A DNA stretch of 64,000 bases from Wandonia haliotis (GCF_039523435.1 NZ_BAAAFH010000011.1:784469-848468); one strand, 5' to 3'. Shown: positions 33,714 through 43,244, counted from the first letter of the stretch. The notes: a model not told the origin generated them from the letters alone. Translations and numbers: made by a program.

Positions 33714-34769
33714 TTATTTTCCGGACTGTTTGTTCGAACCCGTAGAAGTCTGATTATAAATTTTTCCGTACCATTTTGCGATCGTCTTTTCAGCAGGTTT
33801 ATCCTGTGGGGTATAGTCTGAATTCGCTTTTAACCCGGTGTAATGTACTTTCTCCGGATACCATTTCCATAAAAAACCACCGGCAAACCATAATTCATCC
33901 CAAACTGCCTGAAACAAACCTTCATATCCATTTACCTGAGCCTGTAAATTAACATTTAAGGAATCCGACACCCACTCAATCTCCCATTGTTTCCAAACCG
34001 GTTTATCAATACTCCGGTATCCGTATTCAGTGAAAATAATTTGCTTTCGCTTCCGGTAGCTAAAGTCCCTGAGTTGATTTGCAAAATCGATCCAGATTGT
34101 TTTTACTTCGTCAACAGATGGTGTGACTGTCTCTGTCACAGGAAAATAAGCATCGACCCCAATGTAATCCAACTGATCCCAAAATGGAATACGCATGTAA
34201 TCATCCCAATTAGCTGCATACAGCAACTTTCCTGAATACACCGAACGAATTTTTCGAATGATGCGGGTAAAAAACTCCGGACGATTCTTAACTGCTGATT
34301 TCAGTTCGGTAGCAAAGCAAAACATCTCAATTTTATGATCTTCTGCAAACTGTGCTTGTTCCATGATAAACTGTTCGTAGTTCTTCTCCCATGTTCTCCA
34401 GCCTTCTTCTTCAAAAGTAAGTGTCCCTGCCCAACCAGAGCCTTCAACCCAAAAGTGTGGTTTCAGCATCAGTTTAAAACCATATTTTCTTGCATCCTGA
34501 ACAACGGATACCATATTTTCAGGAATATCTGCCCACCAATTACGCTCGGTACGATAATGAATAACCGGATCGGTCTTACTATCCATATAAGCAAAAGGAG
34601 TCAAAGCGATCCAATTTGCTTGAATTCGTTTCAAAGCAGGAATACCGCTTTCCGGTTGTGGTCCGAACTCAGCCGAGGCCAAATTAACGCCTCCTATTTT
34701 CTTGTACTGTGCAGATAACGGGAATGAAGTAGTAATCAGTAAAAACAGTACGATAATCCAATTTTTCAT
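33714..34769 (-). CDS. Glycoside hydrolase, GH113-like
   Basis: A signal peptide (SFPLSAQ) precedes a (beta/alpha)8-type barrel. The likely acid/base Glu is in FCFATELKS, the nucleophile Glu in IFTEYGYRS, and aromatic and Trp residues (KPHFWVEG, LWKWYPEK) line the cleft. Such GH113-like enzymes act on beta-mannan or related glycans. At 351 residues it is complete and ends with a Ser/Thr-Gln tail. The neighbouring Nudix gene overlaps no further than 2-3 bases of spacing. The substrate is unproven. Confidence 0.82.
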   Translation of the reverse strand: MKNWIIVLFLLITTSFPLSAQYKKIGGVNLASAEFGPQPESGIPALKRIQANWIALTPFAYMDSKTDPVIHYRTERNWWADIPENMVSVVQDARKYGFKLMLKPHFWVEGSGWAGTLTFEEEGWRTWEKNYEQFIMEQAQFAEDHKIEMFCFATELKSAVKNRPEFFTRIIRKIRSVYSGKLLYAANWDDYMRIPFWDQLDYIGVDAYFPVTETVTPSVDEVKTIWIDFANQLRDFSYRKRKQIIFTEYGYRSIDKPVWKQWEIEWVSDSLNVNLQAQVNGYEGLFQAVWDELWFAGGFLWKWYPEKVHYTGLKANSDYTPQDKPAEKTIAKWYGKIYNQTSTGSNKQSGK

Positions 34770-34771
34770 TA

Positions 34772-35200
34772 TCAGTAGTAGTGTTTATCAATCAATCTGC
34801 GGATCACAAGCCTATCAATCGGGAAGGTAAATTCCATACCTCCCAAACGATCTCCGGAAACCCATTCAAAATCAATTATCTCTCCCTCATTCGCGACATG
34901 AGGTTCCGATCTTTCCGCTACTTTCTTTACGTAGTAATAAACAGACAGTACCTGATCGTCCGAATTAAGAGAAGAAACCTGAAAATAATCGGTCAGGTAA
35001 AACAGTTCGTTTACTTCAACAACCCAGTTCAGTTCTTCAACAAACTCCCTTTCGAGTCCTTCTTTCAGACCTTCACCCCATTCCAGTCCTCCGCCGGGTA
35101 ATTTTGTCATATTCATGTCCCCCCGGGTTTCATGAGCAACAAGCAATTCTTTTTTGTCGTTAAACACAATTCCGTAAACCCGAACGTTGAACTTCTTCAT
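34772..35200 (-). CDS. Nudix hydrolase
   Basis: The 142-residue protein has a Nudix box beginning PGGGLEWGEGL and closing with LEREFVEELNW, the Gx5Ex7REUxEExGU pattern for Mg2+ binding. Family members hydrolyse nucleoside diphosphates linked to another group; the substrate cannot be named. It lies directly upstream of the glycosidase gene on the same strand and about 10 bases after the PorP/SprF gene. Confidence 0.9.
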   Translation of the reverse strand: MKKFNVRVYGIVFNDKKELLVAHETRGDMNMTKLPGGGLEWGEGLKEGLEREFVEELNWVVEVNELFYLTDYFQVSSLNSDDQVLSVYYYVKKVAERSEPHVANEGEIIDFEWVSGDRLGGMEFTFPIDRLVIRRLIDKHYY

Positions 35201-35208
35201 TCCTGCTA

Positions 35209-36159
35209 TTATTTATAGCGTCGTTTTTGTTTTCGGTAGGACTTAAGTTCCCCTTTTCCGTTGGTATACCGACGCTTGGAAAATTCAGGTCTAAATAAGT
35301 CTTTGGAGTACCCGATTGTAATTTCATGCGTTCCCCCACCAAATTTGTTATAGGCACCGAAAGAAAATCCATAGTTGTATAAAAAGCGTAGCCCATTGTC
35401 AAACAGATAACCAATTCCTGCCATTACTCCGATATTAGAATTAACACCGGTTGTCAACCACAGCCCGTTATTAACCATGAAATTCAAATCCATAGAGGCA
35501 TACAACGGTGTATTTGGTGTGAGACTGAAAGCCATCGTCGGATAGAACATAAACTTTTTGGTTTGCGCTACTTTAACTCCACCAATCAGGTGATAAGTTC
35601 CTCTGTCAAGGTCAGTAACAATTCCTTTCTCTGCCAATCCGTTATTAAAAAGATTGGGAGCAGAAACTCCGACAAAAAAACGGTCTCCGGCAGCGTATAT
35701 CCCCGCTCCGATTGAGAAGTGATGTACCGATCTGCGTGAGTATAAAACCGGATCATAGGTATCGTTCAGATATCCTTTGACATTCATTGTCTGATTTCCG
35801 TAACCTACTCTGGCTCCGAACGCTAATTGTGCTCTCTTTCCTAAATTCAGTCTATATCCGTAGGATCCACTGATCTGGAAAGTATTGTTATTGGCAATAT
35901 TGTCATTAACAGCCACCAATCCTACCGTGTGGTGATCTCCGATATTGTATTGTCCCATAGCTGCATGGGTATTCGGAACACCTTTGTAATTCATCCACTG
36001 AACACGGGAAGTTACCTGTGCTGAAATCGGAGAACGGTGATTAAAGTAAGCCGGGTTAATGGTTTGTGAATTAAAAATATACTGGGAAAAATGCATACCG
36101 GTCTGTGCTACCGCACTCCCTCCCAAACATATCATCAGGTATAGTAGACCTCTCTTCAT
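35209..36159 (-). CDS. Type IX secretion membrane protein, PorP/SprF family
   Basis: Starting at the ATG at 36159 (a GTG one codon earlier is less likely) the protein has a signal peptide (GSAVAQ) and the PorP_SprF pattern: FSQYIFNSQTINPAYFN, then barrel strands, ending GGGTHEITIGYSKDLFRPEF. These proteins form an outer-membrane platform for substrates with a type B sorting domain. The cargo gene just upstream carries such a domain, and the two overlap by one base (TGATG). Usual length of about 300 residues. Confidence 0.94.
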   Translation of the reverse strand: MKRGLLYLMICLGGSAVAQTGMHFSQYIFNSQTINPAYFNHRSPISAQVTSRVQWMNYKGVPNTHAAMGQYNIGDHHTVGLVAVNDNIANNNTFQISGSYGYRLNLGKRAQLAFGARVGYGNQTMNVKGYLNDTYDPVLYSRRSVHHFSIGAGIYAAGDRFFVGVSAPNLFNNGLAEKGIVTDLDRGTYHLIGGVKVAQTKKFMFYPTMAFSLTPNTPLYASMDLNFMVNNGLWLTTGVNSNIGVMAGIGYLFDNGLRFLYNYGFSFGAYNKFGGGTHEITIGYSKDLFRPEFSKRRYTNGKGELKSYRKQKRRYK

Positions 36160-37208
36160 CACTTTCTCTTTATTAGTACACTCCCTCGAATAACTTCGGG
36201 ATGGTCTTTAATTTGTAAATGGTAAAAATAACTTCCGTCCGGAAGCTCAGAACTCCCGATTTGCATATCTGCATTAGCAGTTCCGTCCCAATCATTGGCA
36301 TAATTCTCCGCCTGGTAAACAATATCCCCTCTTCGGTTAAAAATAAGCAGACTGTTTTCCGGATGGTCTTCAATTCCTGCAATTACAAACGTATCATTCA
36401 ATCCATCTCCATTCGGAGAGATAGCTACCGGTACATTAATAATAAACGGAGCCACTAACTGAAAAGAGGCGGTATCCACGCAACCGTTAAAATCAGTTAC
36501 CATTACCCAATACTCACCAACTCCTAATCCTGAAACAGAAGATGTTGTTTCTCCGGTAGACCAAAGCCATACATAAGGAGGTGTTCCTCCTGTTGCTGTC
36601 ACTGATGCTTCTCCATCTTCGGCATCCTTTGAAGACACATTATGTCCTCCGGATAAAACAAGAACATTAAGATCCAAAACAACTCTCGGGGGCTCAGTTA
36701 CGGTTGTCTCTCTTGAAACCGGACAGTCATTTGCATCTGTTACAATAACACCGTATGAGCCAGCCGTAAGACCGGATATAGAAGCTCCTGTCTCACCTGT
36801 CGTCCAAAGGTATGTGTAAGGAGCTTGTCCACCGGTAACATTAGCTGTTACGCTTCCTCCCGCATCTCCGTAACAAAAAGGCTCGGTACTGGAAAGTGTT
36901 ACCTCGGGAAGCGGAGGCAGAATAATGTCAAAGTAACAGGATTCTACATTTCCTCCTTCATCAGTAACAATAATCTGGATTGTTGTCGTTTGATTAATAA
37001 CCGTTCCGGGAACCTGTACCTGATTAATAAATGTCATTCCATCACTTTCCAGGATCACAACTTCTCCTGTGTAATCGCCGATAGCAAAACCACAACCGGG
37101 TTCAAAATTTTCATTTTTATCTGTCGGACATGTAACGACCAATGCAGATAATGCCTGATGTGCAAACAATAAGGTCATCAGGGTTAGTATCGTAATTCGC
37201 AAATGCAT
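36159..37208 (-). CDS. SprB-repeat protein with type B (gliding-motility-associated) T9SS sorting domain
   Basis: A signal peptide is followed by a short N-terminal domain and two SprB-type repeats (PFCYGDAGGSVTANVTGGQAP and ATGGTPPYVWLWSTGET), each with a YxWxTGET core. The C-terminal type B domain reads AISPNGDGLNDTFVI, then WDG and SYFYHLQI. Proteins of this class are surface adhesins secreted through the T9SS and paired with a PorP/SprF protein. This one is short (349 residues), so it may be a compact adhesin or a decoy. Confidence 0.92.
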   Translation of the reverse strand: MHLRITILTLMTLLFAHQALSALVVTCPTDKNENFEPGCGFAIGDYTGEVVILESDGMTFINQVQVPGTVINQTTTIQIIVTDEGGNVESCYFDIILPPLPEVTLSSTEPFCYGDAGGSVTANVTGGQAPYTYLWTTGETGASISGLTAGSYGVIVTDANDCPVSRETTVTEPPRVVLDLNVLVLSGGHNVSSKDAEDGEASVTATGGTPPYVWLWSTGETTSSVSGLGVGEYWVMVTDFNGCVDTASFQLVAPFIINVPVAISPNGDGLNDTFVIAGIEDHPENSLLIFNRRGDIVYQAENYANDWDGTANADMQIGSSELPDGSYFYHLQIKDHPEVIRGSVLIKRK

Positions 37209-37220
37209 AAACGTCTGGTA

Positions 37221-37625
37221 TTAGGGGTTTAAAATACGCTGGATATCCGGTCGGAAATAGTTTTCTCCTTTCAGCACCTTTCCGTCTTCTCTGTATATCG
37301 GTTTTCCGTCAGCTCCCAGCTTACTCATATTCGAACGCTGAATTTCTTCAAACACTTCAACGATTTTATGTTGTAATCCATGCTTAAGTATCGTTCCACA
37401 CAAAATATATAACTGATCTCCAAGCGCGTCCGCTATCTCAACAAGATCTCCTGCTTTTGCTGCTTCCAGATACTCTTCATTTTCTTCCCGCATCAGGTTA
37501 TAACGCAGTTCTACCTCTTCCGGATTCAGACCTGTCGTTGGTTCGTAATTATTTGCAATGCCAAATGCGTCGTGGAATGTTTCAACCGCCTGTAGTGCCT
37601 TTGCTAATGTATATGTATCACTCAT
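37221..37625 (-). CDS. MazG-like nucleotide pyrophosphohydrolase
   Basis: The all-helical 134-residue protein has the MazG/PRA-PH metal-binding pattern EENEEYLEAAKAGDLVEIADALGD. The EExxE and ExxD acidic clusters hold Mg2+, and NYFRPDIQRIL is at the C-terminus. Family members hydrolyse nucleoside or phosphoribosyl-ATP pyrophosphate; the substrate is not determinable. A perfect -7 box (TAATTTTG, minus strand, 37649-37642) precedes it by 16 bases. Confidence 0.86.
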   Translation of the reverse strand: MSDTYTLAKALQAVETFHDAFGIANNYEPTTGLNPEEVELRYNLMREENEEYLEAAKAGDLVEIADALGDQLYILCGTILKHGLQHKIVEVFEEIQRSNMSKLGADGKPIYREDGKVLKGENYFRPDIQRILNP

Positions 37626-37641
37626 ATCCGAAAATTTTGTT

Positions 37642-37649
37642 CAAAATTA
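37642..37649 (-). promoter_or_regulatory. -7 promoter box of the MazG-like gene
   Basis: TAATTTTG on the minus strand matches TAnnTTTG; the -33 region is only a TTTTAC-like element. Predicted leader about 10 bases. Confidence 0.45.
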
Positions 37650-37689
37650 GTCAATTTATCAGGGTTACTGTAAAATAACGTGAAGAGGA

Positions 37690-38937
37690 TTACATTATTT
37701 TACCATTTATCAGTACGGTATCAATTGTATTCTCTCCAAAAGAATATGGAATATATGCCAGCGAAGGAATCTCTTTTGTCATGATCAGATTCGCAACTTT
37801 ACCTTCTGAAATTGTTCCGTGTGTTTCTGATAATCCCATGGCGTATGCCGTATTAATTGTCATTGCGTTCAACGCTTCTTCCGGAGTAAGACGCAACTTT
37901 ATACAAGCCAACGACCATAAAAACAACATATTTCCGCTCGGTGTAGTTCCCGGATTAAAGTCTGTAGCCAACGCCAATGGCAAACCGTTATCCAACATCA
38001 TTCTCGCCTTTCCAAAAGGAATGTTCAAGAAGAAAGAACAACTGGGCAATACGGTCGGCATACAAGTACTTCCTTTCAGTACTGCAATATCTTCTTCACT
38101 GATTTCTTCCAGGTGATCCACAGATAAAGCACCGTGCTCTACAGCCGCCTTTACTCCTCCTAAAATAGAAAATTGATTGACGTGAATTTTAGGAATTAAT
38201 CCGTATGCTTTCCCTGCATTCATCACTTCTACCAACTCTTCTACCGAAAAATAGCCTCTTTCGCAAAAAGCGTCGATATAATCTGCCAATCCTTCTTCGT
38301 GGATCACGGGTAACATTTCCTCTTTGATTTGTCGCAGATACTCCGGATGATTTTCTTTTAATTCTTTCGGATAAGCATGTGCTCCCAAAAATGTTGATTT
38401 AATCGTCAACGGGTGATTTTCACGTAACCGTTTAATAACACGCAACATTTTCAATTCAGCTTCAGGAGTTAATCCATATCCTGATTTAATTTCGATTGCT
38501 CCCGTTCCTGAGTACATTACCTGATCCAACCGATTCCATGCTGATCTGTACAGTTCTTCTTCATCTGTTTCTCCCAATACACGTGCAGAATTGAGTATTC
38601 CTCCTCCTTTGGCAGCAATTTCTTCGTAACTCAACCCATTGATTTTATCCACAAACTCTTCTTCTCTGCTTTTTGCAAACACAACATGTGTATGACTATC
38701 ACAAAACGCAGGTAGAATATATTTACCGCTGGCATCAATTATCTCCAGGTTACGCCAGTCATCAATCCCAAGCATATCCTCCATAGGTCCGTACGAAAGT
38801 ATTTTCCCGTTTTCTACTGCCAAAAAGGCATTTTCGATTACGGGTAGTTTTTTCATCTCCTCTCCTTTCACTGTCCGGGGTAAATTTTCCCCCGCCTGTA
38901 CCAAACCTTTTATATTCTTGATCAATAACCTGGACAT
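37690..38937 (-). CDS. hutI: Imidazolonepropionase HutI
   Basis: The 415-residue amidohydrolase has the metal motifs DSHTHVVFA, FLGAHAYP, HVNQFS, SVDHLEE and ATDFNPG. It opens the ring of imidazolone-5-propionate to give formiminoglutamate in histidine degradation. No other hut gene is adjacent, so the pathway genes are scattered. A perfect -7 box (TATTTTTG, minus strand, 38962-38955) lies 17 bases before the start. Confidence 0.95.
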   Translation of the reverse strand: MSRLLIKNIKGLVQAGENLPRTVKGEEMKKLPVIENAFLAVENGKILSYGPMEDMLGIDDWRNLEIIDASGKYILPAFCDSHTHVVFAKSREEEFVDKINGLSYEEIAAKGGGILNSARVLGETDEEELYRSAWNRLDQVMYSGTGAIEIKSGYGLTPEAELKMLRVIKRLRENHPLTIKSTFLGAHAYPKELKENHPEYLRQIKEEMLPVIHEEGLADYIDAFCERGYFSVEELVEVMNAGKAYGLIPKIHVNQFSILGGVKAAVEHGALSVDHLEEISEEDIAVLKGSTCMPTVLPSCSFFLNIPFGKARMMLDNGLPLALATDFNPGTTPSGNMLFLWSLACIKLRLTPEEALNAMTINTAYAMGLSETHGTISEGKVANLIMTKEIPSLAYIPYSFGENTIDTVLINGKIM

Positions 38938-38954
38938 TCTTTCGCTTTTTACTG

Positions 38955-38962
38955 CAAAAATA
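38955..38962 (-). promoter_or_regulatory. -7 promoter box of hutI
   Basis: TATTTTTG on the minus strand is a full match; no clear TTG at -33 is seen. Leader about 12 bases. Confidence 0.45.
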
Positions 38963-39075
38963 GGAAATAAAAGAGGTTCTAAGAAAGGGTTCTGCGCTTA
39001 AATCCTTTGATATTATTCGAGTCTATACTTCCCCCTTGTTTTTGAAAAGTATAAACCATACCTACAACCCTTCCT

Positions 39076-39103
39076 TTGATTTATAGATTAATGACTATTT
39101 TTG
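39076..39103 (+). promoter_or_regulatory. Promoter of the aldehyde dehydrogenase gene
   Basis: TTG (39076-39078), a 17-base spacer and TATTTTTG (39096-39103) match the consensus fully. The start codon follows after 17 bases without a Shine-Dalgarno sequence. Confidence 0.68.
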
Positions 39104-39120
39104 AACAAATAATCCGATGT

Positions 39121-40563
39121 ATGAAAATTATTAAGAACTATATAAACGGAACTTTTATTGATGCTGAGAATGGTGGTTTTATTGACAATGTAGAACCGGC
39201 AACCGGTCAGGTTTACGCCAAAATTCCTCAATCCGGTTCAGCTGACGTTGAAAAGGCAGTAATTGCGGCAAAAGAAGCGTACACAATTTGGTCCAATATG
39301 CCGAAAGAAGATCGTTCATCCATCATGATGAAGGTTGCCCGGGGCATAGAAAACCGAATGGAGGAATTTGTTCATGCAGAATCCAGAGACAATGGAAAAC
39401 CGCTAAAACTTGCTGCTCATGTAGATATTCCCAGAGCTGTTTCCAATTTTGAGTTTTTTGCAACAGGAATTCTTCACTTTTCATCGGAGTCTCACTATAT
39501 GGAAGGTGTCGGGGTTAATTATACACTCCGCAAGCCTATCGGAATTGTGGGATGTATTTCTCCGTGGAATCTTCCCCTCTATTTGTTTACCTGGAAAATT
39601 GCGCCGGCATTGGCAGCCGGAAACTGTGTCATTGCCAAACCATCAGAAATAACCCCAATGACAGCGTATCTCTTATCAGAGGTTTGTAAGGAAGCCGGAA
39701 TGCCGGATGGTGTATTGAATATTGTACACGGATACGGACATGAAGTCGGAGATGCCATGGTTCGACACAAAGACATTAAAGCCATTTCTTTTACAGGCGG
39801 AACACAAACTGGAAAAACGATTGCTAGTATCGCAGCTCCCATGTTTAAGAAACTTTCTCTTGAATTAGGTGGGAAAAATCCGAATATCATTTTTGCAGAT
39901 TGTGATTTTGATGATATGCTTTCAACAACGATGCGTTCTTCATTTGCGAATCAGGGACAGATTTGTCTGTGTGGTTCCCGAATTTTCATTGAACGTCCGA
40001 TTTATGAAAAGTTCAGAAACGCATTTGTTGAGAAAGTGAAAAATGCAAAAGTTTCTTACCCGGAAGACCCGCAAGCTCATTTGGGAGCGGTTGTGTCCGA
40101 AGCACATATGAACAAAGTATTGTCCTATGTTGAATTAGCAAAAGAAGAAGGTGGTACTGTACTTACGGGAGGTGAGCGGGTTATTCTTCCTGCCCCCTAC
40201 CAGAATGGGTTCTATCTTGCTCCAACGGTTATTGAAGGCCTTTCTTTCGACTGTCGTGTAAATCAGGAAGAAATTTTTGGTCCGGTAGTTACGATCATGC
40301 CTTTCGACACAGAAGAAGAAGTTATTGCCATGGCCAACTCTACCGAATATGGACTAAGTGCAACTGTATGGACTTCCAATCTCAAAAGAGCACACCGGAT
40401 GGCCGATCAGTTACAAAGTGGTATCGTTTGGCTTAATTCATGGCTAGTTCGTGATCTCCGGACACCTTTTGGAGGAATGAAAGCTTCCGGAGTTGGTCGC
40501 GAAGGAGGATGGGAAGCTCTTCGCTTTTTCACAGAAGCAAAAAATGTCTTTATCAAACAATAA
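39121..40563 (+). CDS. Aldehyde dehydrogenase, class 8 type (2-aminomuconate or hydroxymuconate semialdehyde dehydrogenase-like)
   Basis: Cofactor and catalytic motifs are clear: FTGGTQTGKTIA, LELGGKNPN (general base Glu) and NQGQICLCGSRIF (catalytic Cys). The QICLC form is typical of ALDH8, which oxidises 2-aminomuconate 6-semialdehyde in the kynurenine pathway. A tryptophan dioxygenase is also present in this window. The start at 39121 follows a perfect promoter; the longer frame contains it. Length 480 residues. The exact aldehyde is not proven. Confidence 0.9.
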   Translation: MKIIKNYINGTFIDAENGGFIDNVEPATGQVYAKIPQSGSADVEKAVIAAKEAYTIWSNMPKEDRSSIMMKVARGIENRMEEFVHAESRDNGKPLKLAAHVDIPRAVSNFEFFATGILHFSSESHYMEGVGVNYTLRKPIGIVGCISPWNLPLYLFTWKIAPALAAGNCVIAKPSEITPMTAYLLSEVCKEAGMPDGVLNIVHGYGHEVGDAMVRHKDIKAISFTGGTQTGKTIASIAAPMFKKLSLELGGKNPNIIFADCDFDDMLSTTMRSSFANQGQICLCGSRIFIERPIYEKFRNAFVEKVKNAKVSYPEDPQAHLGAVVSEAHMNKVLSYVELAKEEGGTVLTGGERVILPAPYQNGFYLAPTVIEGLSFDCRVNQEEIFGPVVTIMPFDTEEEVIAMANSTEYGLSATVWTSNLKRAHRMADQLQSGIVWLNSWLVRDLRTPFGGMKASGVGREGGWEALRFFTEAKNVFIKQ

Positions 40564-40577
40564 AAATAGGCATAAGC

Positions 40578-40604
40578 GCCGGGATATTTCTCCCGGCTTT
40601 TTTT
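40578..40604 (+). terminator. Terminator of the aldehyde dehydrogenase gene
   Basis: GCCGGGA and TCCCGGC pair around a 6-base loop and are followed by seven T residues. Confidence 0.86.
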
Positions 40605-40607
40605 ATT

Positions 40608-40865
40608 CTATTTGTCTGCACCCTGATTCTTTTTTACTTTTAGTAACCGAAACCACCTGTACAGAAGAAATACCGAAAAGAAGAACAATCCGACACGTAA
40701 AAGAGGGTGCTGACAGACAGTTGTCTGGATAAGTGCTTCAAAAGCATCTCCAAAAGAGCCGGTGGCGCTGCTTACCGATGTGCACTTAGCAAACAAACTG
40801 AAGCAACCTATAAAAACTGCCAGCAAGAGTAAGTTAATCTCGTATCTATAAAACTTTCTAAACAT
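40608..40865 (-). CDS. Small hypothetical membrane protein
   Basis: From the ATG at 40865 the product is 85 residues with two hydrophobic segments (about 9-28 and 58-76), the first followed by KCTS. A TTG start two codons earlier is possible. It is not recognised. It lies between the aldehyde dehydrogenase terminator and the katG promoter region, on the opposite strand to both. The membrane pattern and lack of overlap with other genes support reality, but short length leaves doubt. Confidence 0.55.
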   Translation of the reverse strand: MFRKFYRYEINLLLLAVFIGCFSLFAKCTSVSSATGSFGDAFEALIQTTVCQHPLLRVGLFFFSVFLLYRWFRLLKVKKNQGADK

Positions 40866-40999
40866 GATCAATCGTCTGTATAATCAGTAAAAATACTATC
40901 CTGTGACCTTTTACCCCTGATTTATCAAAGAAAATGTAACAAAAGATTCACTTGCTTTTTGTATATTTAGAAACAGCACAAAACCAAAATTTCTTAACT

Positions 41000-43198
41000 A
41001 TGGATGCAAATAGTAAATGTCCTTTTTCCGGAGCCGCTCATCAACATAACACAGGAAGTCATGGCACACAGAATACTGATTGGTGGCCCCGCCGTTTAAA
41101 ATTGAATATTCTGCGACAGAATTCTTCCCTGTCTGATCCTATGGATTCAGAATTTGATTATCGAGAAGCATTTAACAGTCTTGATCTGAACGCCGTAAAA
41201 AAAGATCTTGAAACCCTGATGACGGATTCTCAGGACTGGTGGCCGGCTGATTTTGGTCATTATGGTCCTTTGTTTATCCGGATGGCCTGGCATAGCGCAG
41301 GAACGTATCGAATCCATGACGGACGTGGAGGTGCGGGGTCCGGACAACAGCGCTTTGCGCCTTTGAACAGTTGGCCGGACAATGCGAATCTGGATAAGGC
41401 AAGAAGGTTACTTTGGCCTATTAAGCAAAAATATGGAAACAAAATATCCTGGGCAGATTTGCTCATCCTTACTGGAAATGTAGCTCTGGAGTCTATGGGC
41501 TTCAAAACATTTGGTTTTGCCGGTGGACGTGAAGATGTGTGGGAACCGGAAGAAGATGTATATTGGGGTTCAGAACAAACCTGGCTCGGAGACGAAAATC
41601 GCTATTCGGGAGAACGTGATCTTGAAAATCCGTTAGCCGCTGTGCAAATGGGACTTATTTATGTCAATCCCGAGGGACCGGGAGGAAATCCTGATCCGAT
41701 TGCGGCCGCAAAAGATATCCGGGAAACATTTGCCCGAATGGCTATGAATGATGAAGAAACGGTTGCTCTTATTGCCGGAGGACATACTTTTGGTAAAACT
41801 CACGGAGCAGGAGATCCGGAGTTGGTGGGACCGGAACCGGAGGCAGCCGGTCTCGAAGAACAGGGACTGGGCTGGATCAGTTCTTACGGTTCCGGAAAAG
41901 GAGGCCATACGATTACAGGTGGTCCCGAAGTTACCTGGACGCAGCAACCAACACAATGGAGTAATTTGTTTTTTAAGAACTTATTTGAATTTGAGTGGGA
42001 ATTAAACAAAAGTCCTGCCGGAGCTCATCAATGGGTAGCGAAGAATGCAGAAAAAACGATTCCGGATGCTCATGATTCTACCCGAAAGCATCTTCCAACC
42101 ATGTTGACAACCGATCTTTCCCTTCGTTTTGATCCTGTTTACGAGAAAATATCGCGGCGTTTTTATGAGAACCCGGACGAATTTGCGGATGTCTTTGCCC
42201 GTGCCTGGTTCAAACTTACACATCGCGATATGGGCCCCAAATCCCGGTATCTCGGACCAGAAGTTCCTTCGGAGGATTTACTCTGGCAGGATCCTGTTCC
42301 GGCTCCGCATTCCCCATCAATTGATGAAGCGGATATCCGGCAGTTAAAAACCCGGATTACAGATTCCGGTCTTTCTATATCTGAACTGGTAACCACAGCG
42401 TGGGCTTCAGCTTCCACCTTCAGAGGTTCAGATAAACGTGGTGGAGCAAACGGAGCACGTATTCGGTTAGCTCCTCAGAAATACTGGCAGGTAAATCAGC
42501 CAACACAATTAGGAAAAGTGTTGGATACGTTAGAAATAATCCAACAGGAGTTTAACGAGAATCAAACAGATGGAAAACAACTCTCACTAGCGGATCTGAT
42601 CGTACTCGGTGGGTGTACAGCCATTGAACAAGCGGCTAAGAAGGCAGGTTATGAAAAGGAAGTGCCTTTTATTCCCGGACGCATGGATGCTACAGCAGAA
42701 CAAACAGATATTGAATCCTTTGCAGTTCTGGAACCAGTAGCAGACGGTTTCCGCAATTACGCAAAAAAGCAAACCGCTTCCTGTGCTGAAAATTATCTCG
42801 TTGACAAAGCGCAGCTACTGACCTTAACTGCACCCGAAATGACGGTACTTATTGGAGGTATGCGTGTTCTCAACACCAATTTTGATCATTCACACCATGG
42901 TGTATTCACCCATCATCAGGAGACATTATCCAATGACTTTTTCATCCACCTGTTGGACATGCAAACCGTCTGGAAATCGGTTTCAGAGACCAACGATCTT
43001 TTTGAGGGGCGCGATCGGAAAACCGGGGAACTCAGATGGACCGGAACCCGGGTGGACTTACTGTTTGGTTCGCATTCGGAATTACGTGCCCTTGCAGAAG
43101 TATACGCCAGTTCAGATGCTCAGGAGAAATTTATAACCGATTTCATTTCTGCCTGGAATAAGGTTATGAATCTGGATCGTTTTGACCAAAACAAATAA
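41000..43198 (+). CDS. katG: Catalase-peroxidase KatG
   Basis: The 732-residue protein, starting at the ATG at 41000 after MLFVYLE-type spurious codons, has the distal triad Arg94, Trp97, His98 in IRMAWHSAGTYR. The cross-linked adduct residues Trp97, Tyr221 (GLIYVNPEG) and Met247 (FARMAMN) and the proximal His262 (GGHTFGKTH) are all in place. The C-terminal half is the non-haem-binding second domain. The enzyme destroys H2O2 and acts as a peroxidase. It is a single gene with its own terminator. Confidence 0.97.
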   Translation: MDANSKCPFSGAAHQHNTGSHGTQNTDWWPRRLKLNILRQNSSLSDPMDSEFDYREAFNSLDLNAVKKDLETLMTDSQDWWPADFGHYGPLFIRMAWHSAGTYRIHDGRGGAGSGQQRFAPLNSWPDNANLDKARRLLWPIKQKYGNKISWADLLILTGNVALESMGFKTFGFAGGREDVWEPEEDVYWGSEQTWLGDENRYSGERDLENPLAAVQMGLIYVNPEGPGGNPDPIAAAKDIRETFARMAMNDEETVALIAGGHTFGKTHGAGDPELVGPEPEAAGLEEQGLGWISSYGSGKGGHTITGGPEVTWTQQPTQWSNLFFKNLFEFEWELNKSPAGAHQWVAKNAEKTIPDAHDSTRKHLPTMLTTDLSLRFDPVYEKISRRFYENPDEFADVFARAWFKLTHRDMGPKSRYLGPEVPSEDLLWQDPVPAPHSPSIDEADIRQLKTRITDSGLSISELVTTAWASASTFRGSDKRGGANGARIRLAPQKYWQVNQPTQLGKVLDTLEIIQQEFNENQTDGKQLSLADLIVLGGCTAIEQAAKKAGYEKEVPFIPGRMDATAEQTDIESFAVLEPVADGFRNYAKKQTASCAENYLVDKAQLLTLTAPEMTVLIGGMRVLNTNFDHSHHGVFTHHQETLSNDFFIHLLDMQTVWKSVSETNDLFEGRDRKTGELRWTGTRVDLLFGSHSELRALAEVYASSDAQEKFITDFISAWNKVMNLDRFDQNK

Positions 43199-43212
43199 AA
43201 CAAATCAGGGAA

Positions 43213-43244
43213 GTCGGTAGTGGATTTACTACCGGCTTTTTTTT
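43213..43244 (+). terminator. Terminator of katG
   Basis: GTCGGTAGT pairs with ACTACCGGC (one G-U) around a 6-base loop and is followed by eight T residues. Confidence 0.88.

Noticed and set aside
40952..41000. Longer N-terminus for katG from an upstream ATG
   Set aside because: The extension is not family-like and the family start MDANSKCPFSG lies at 41000.
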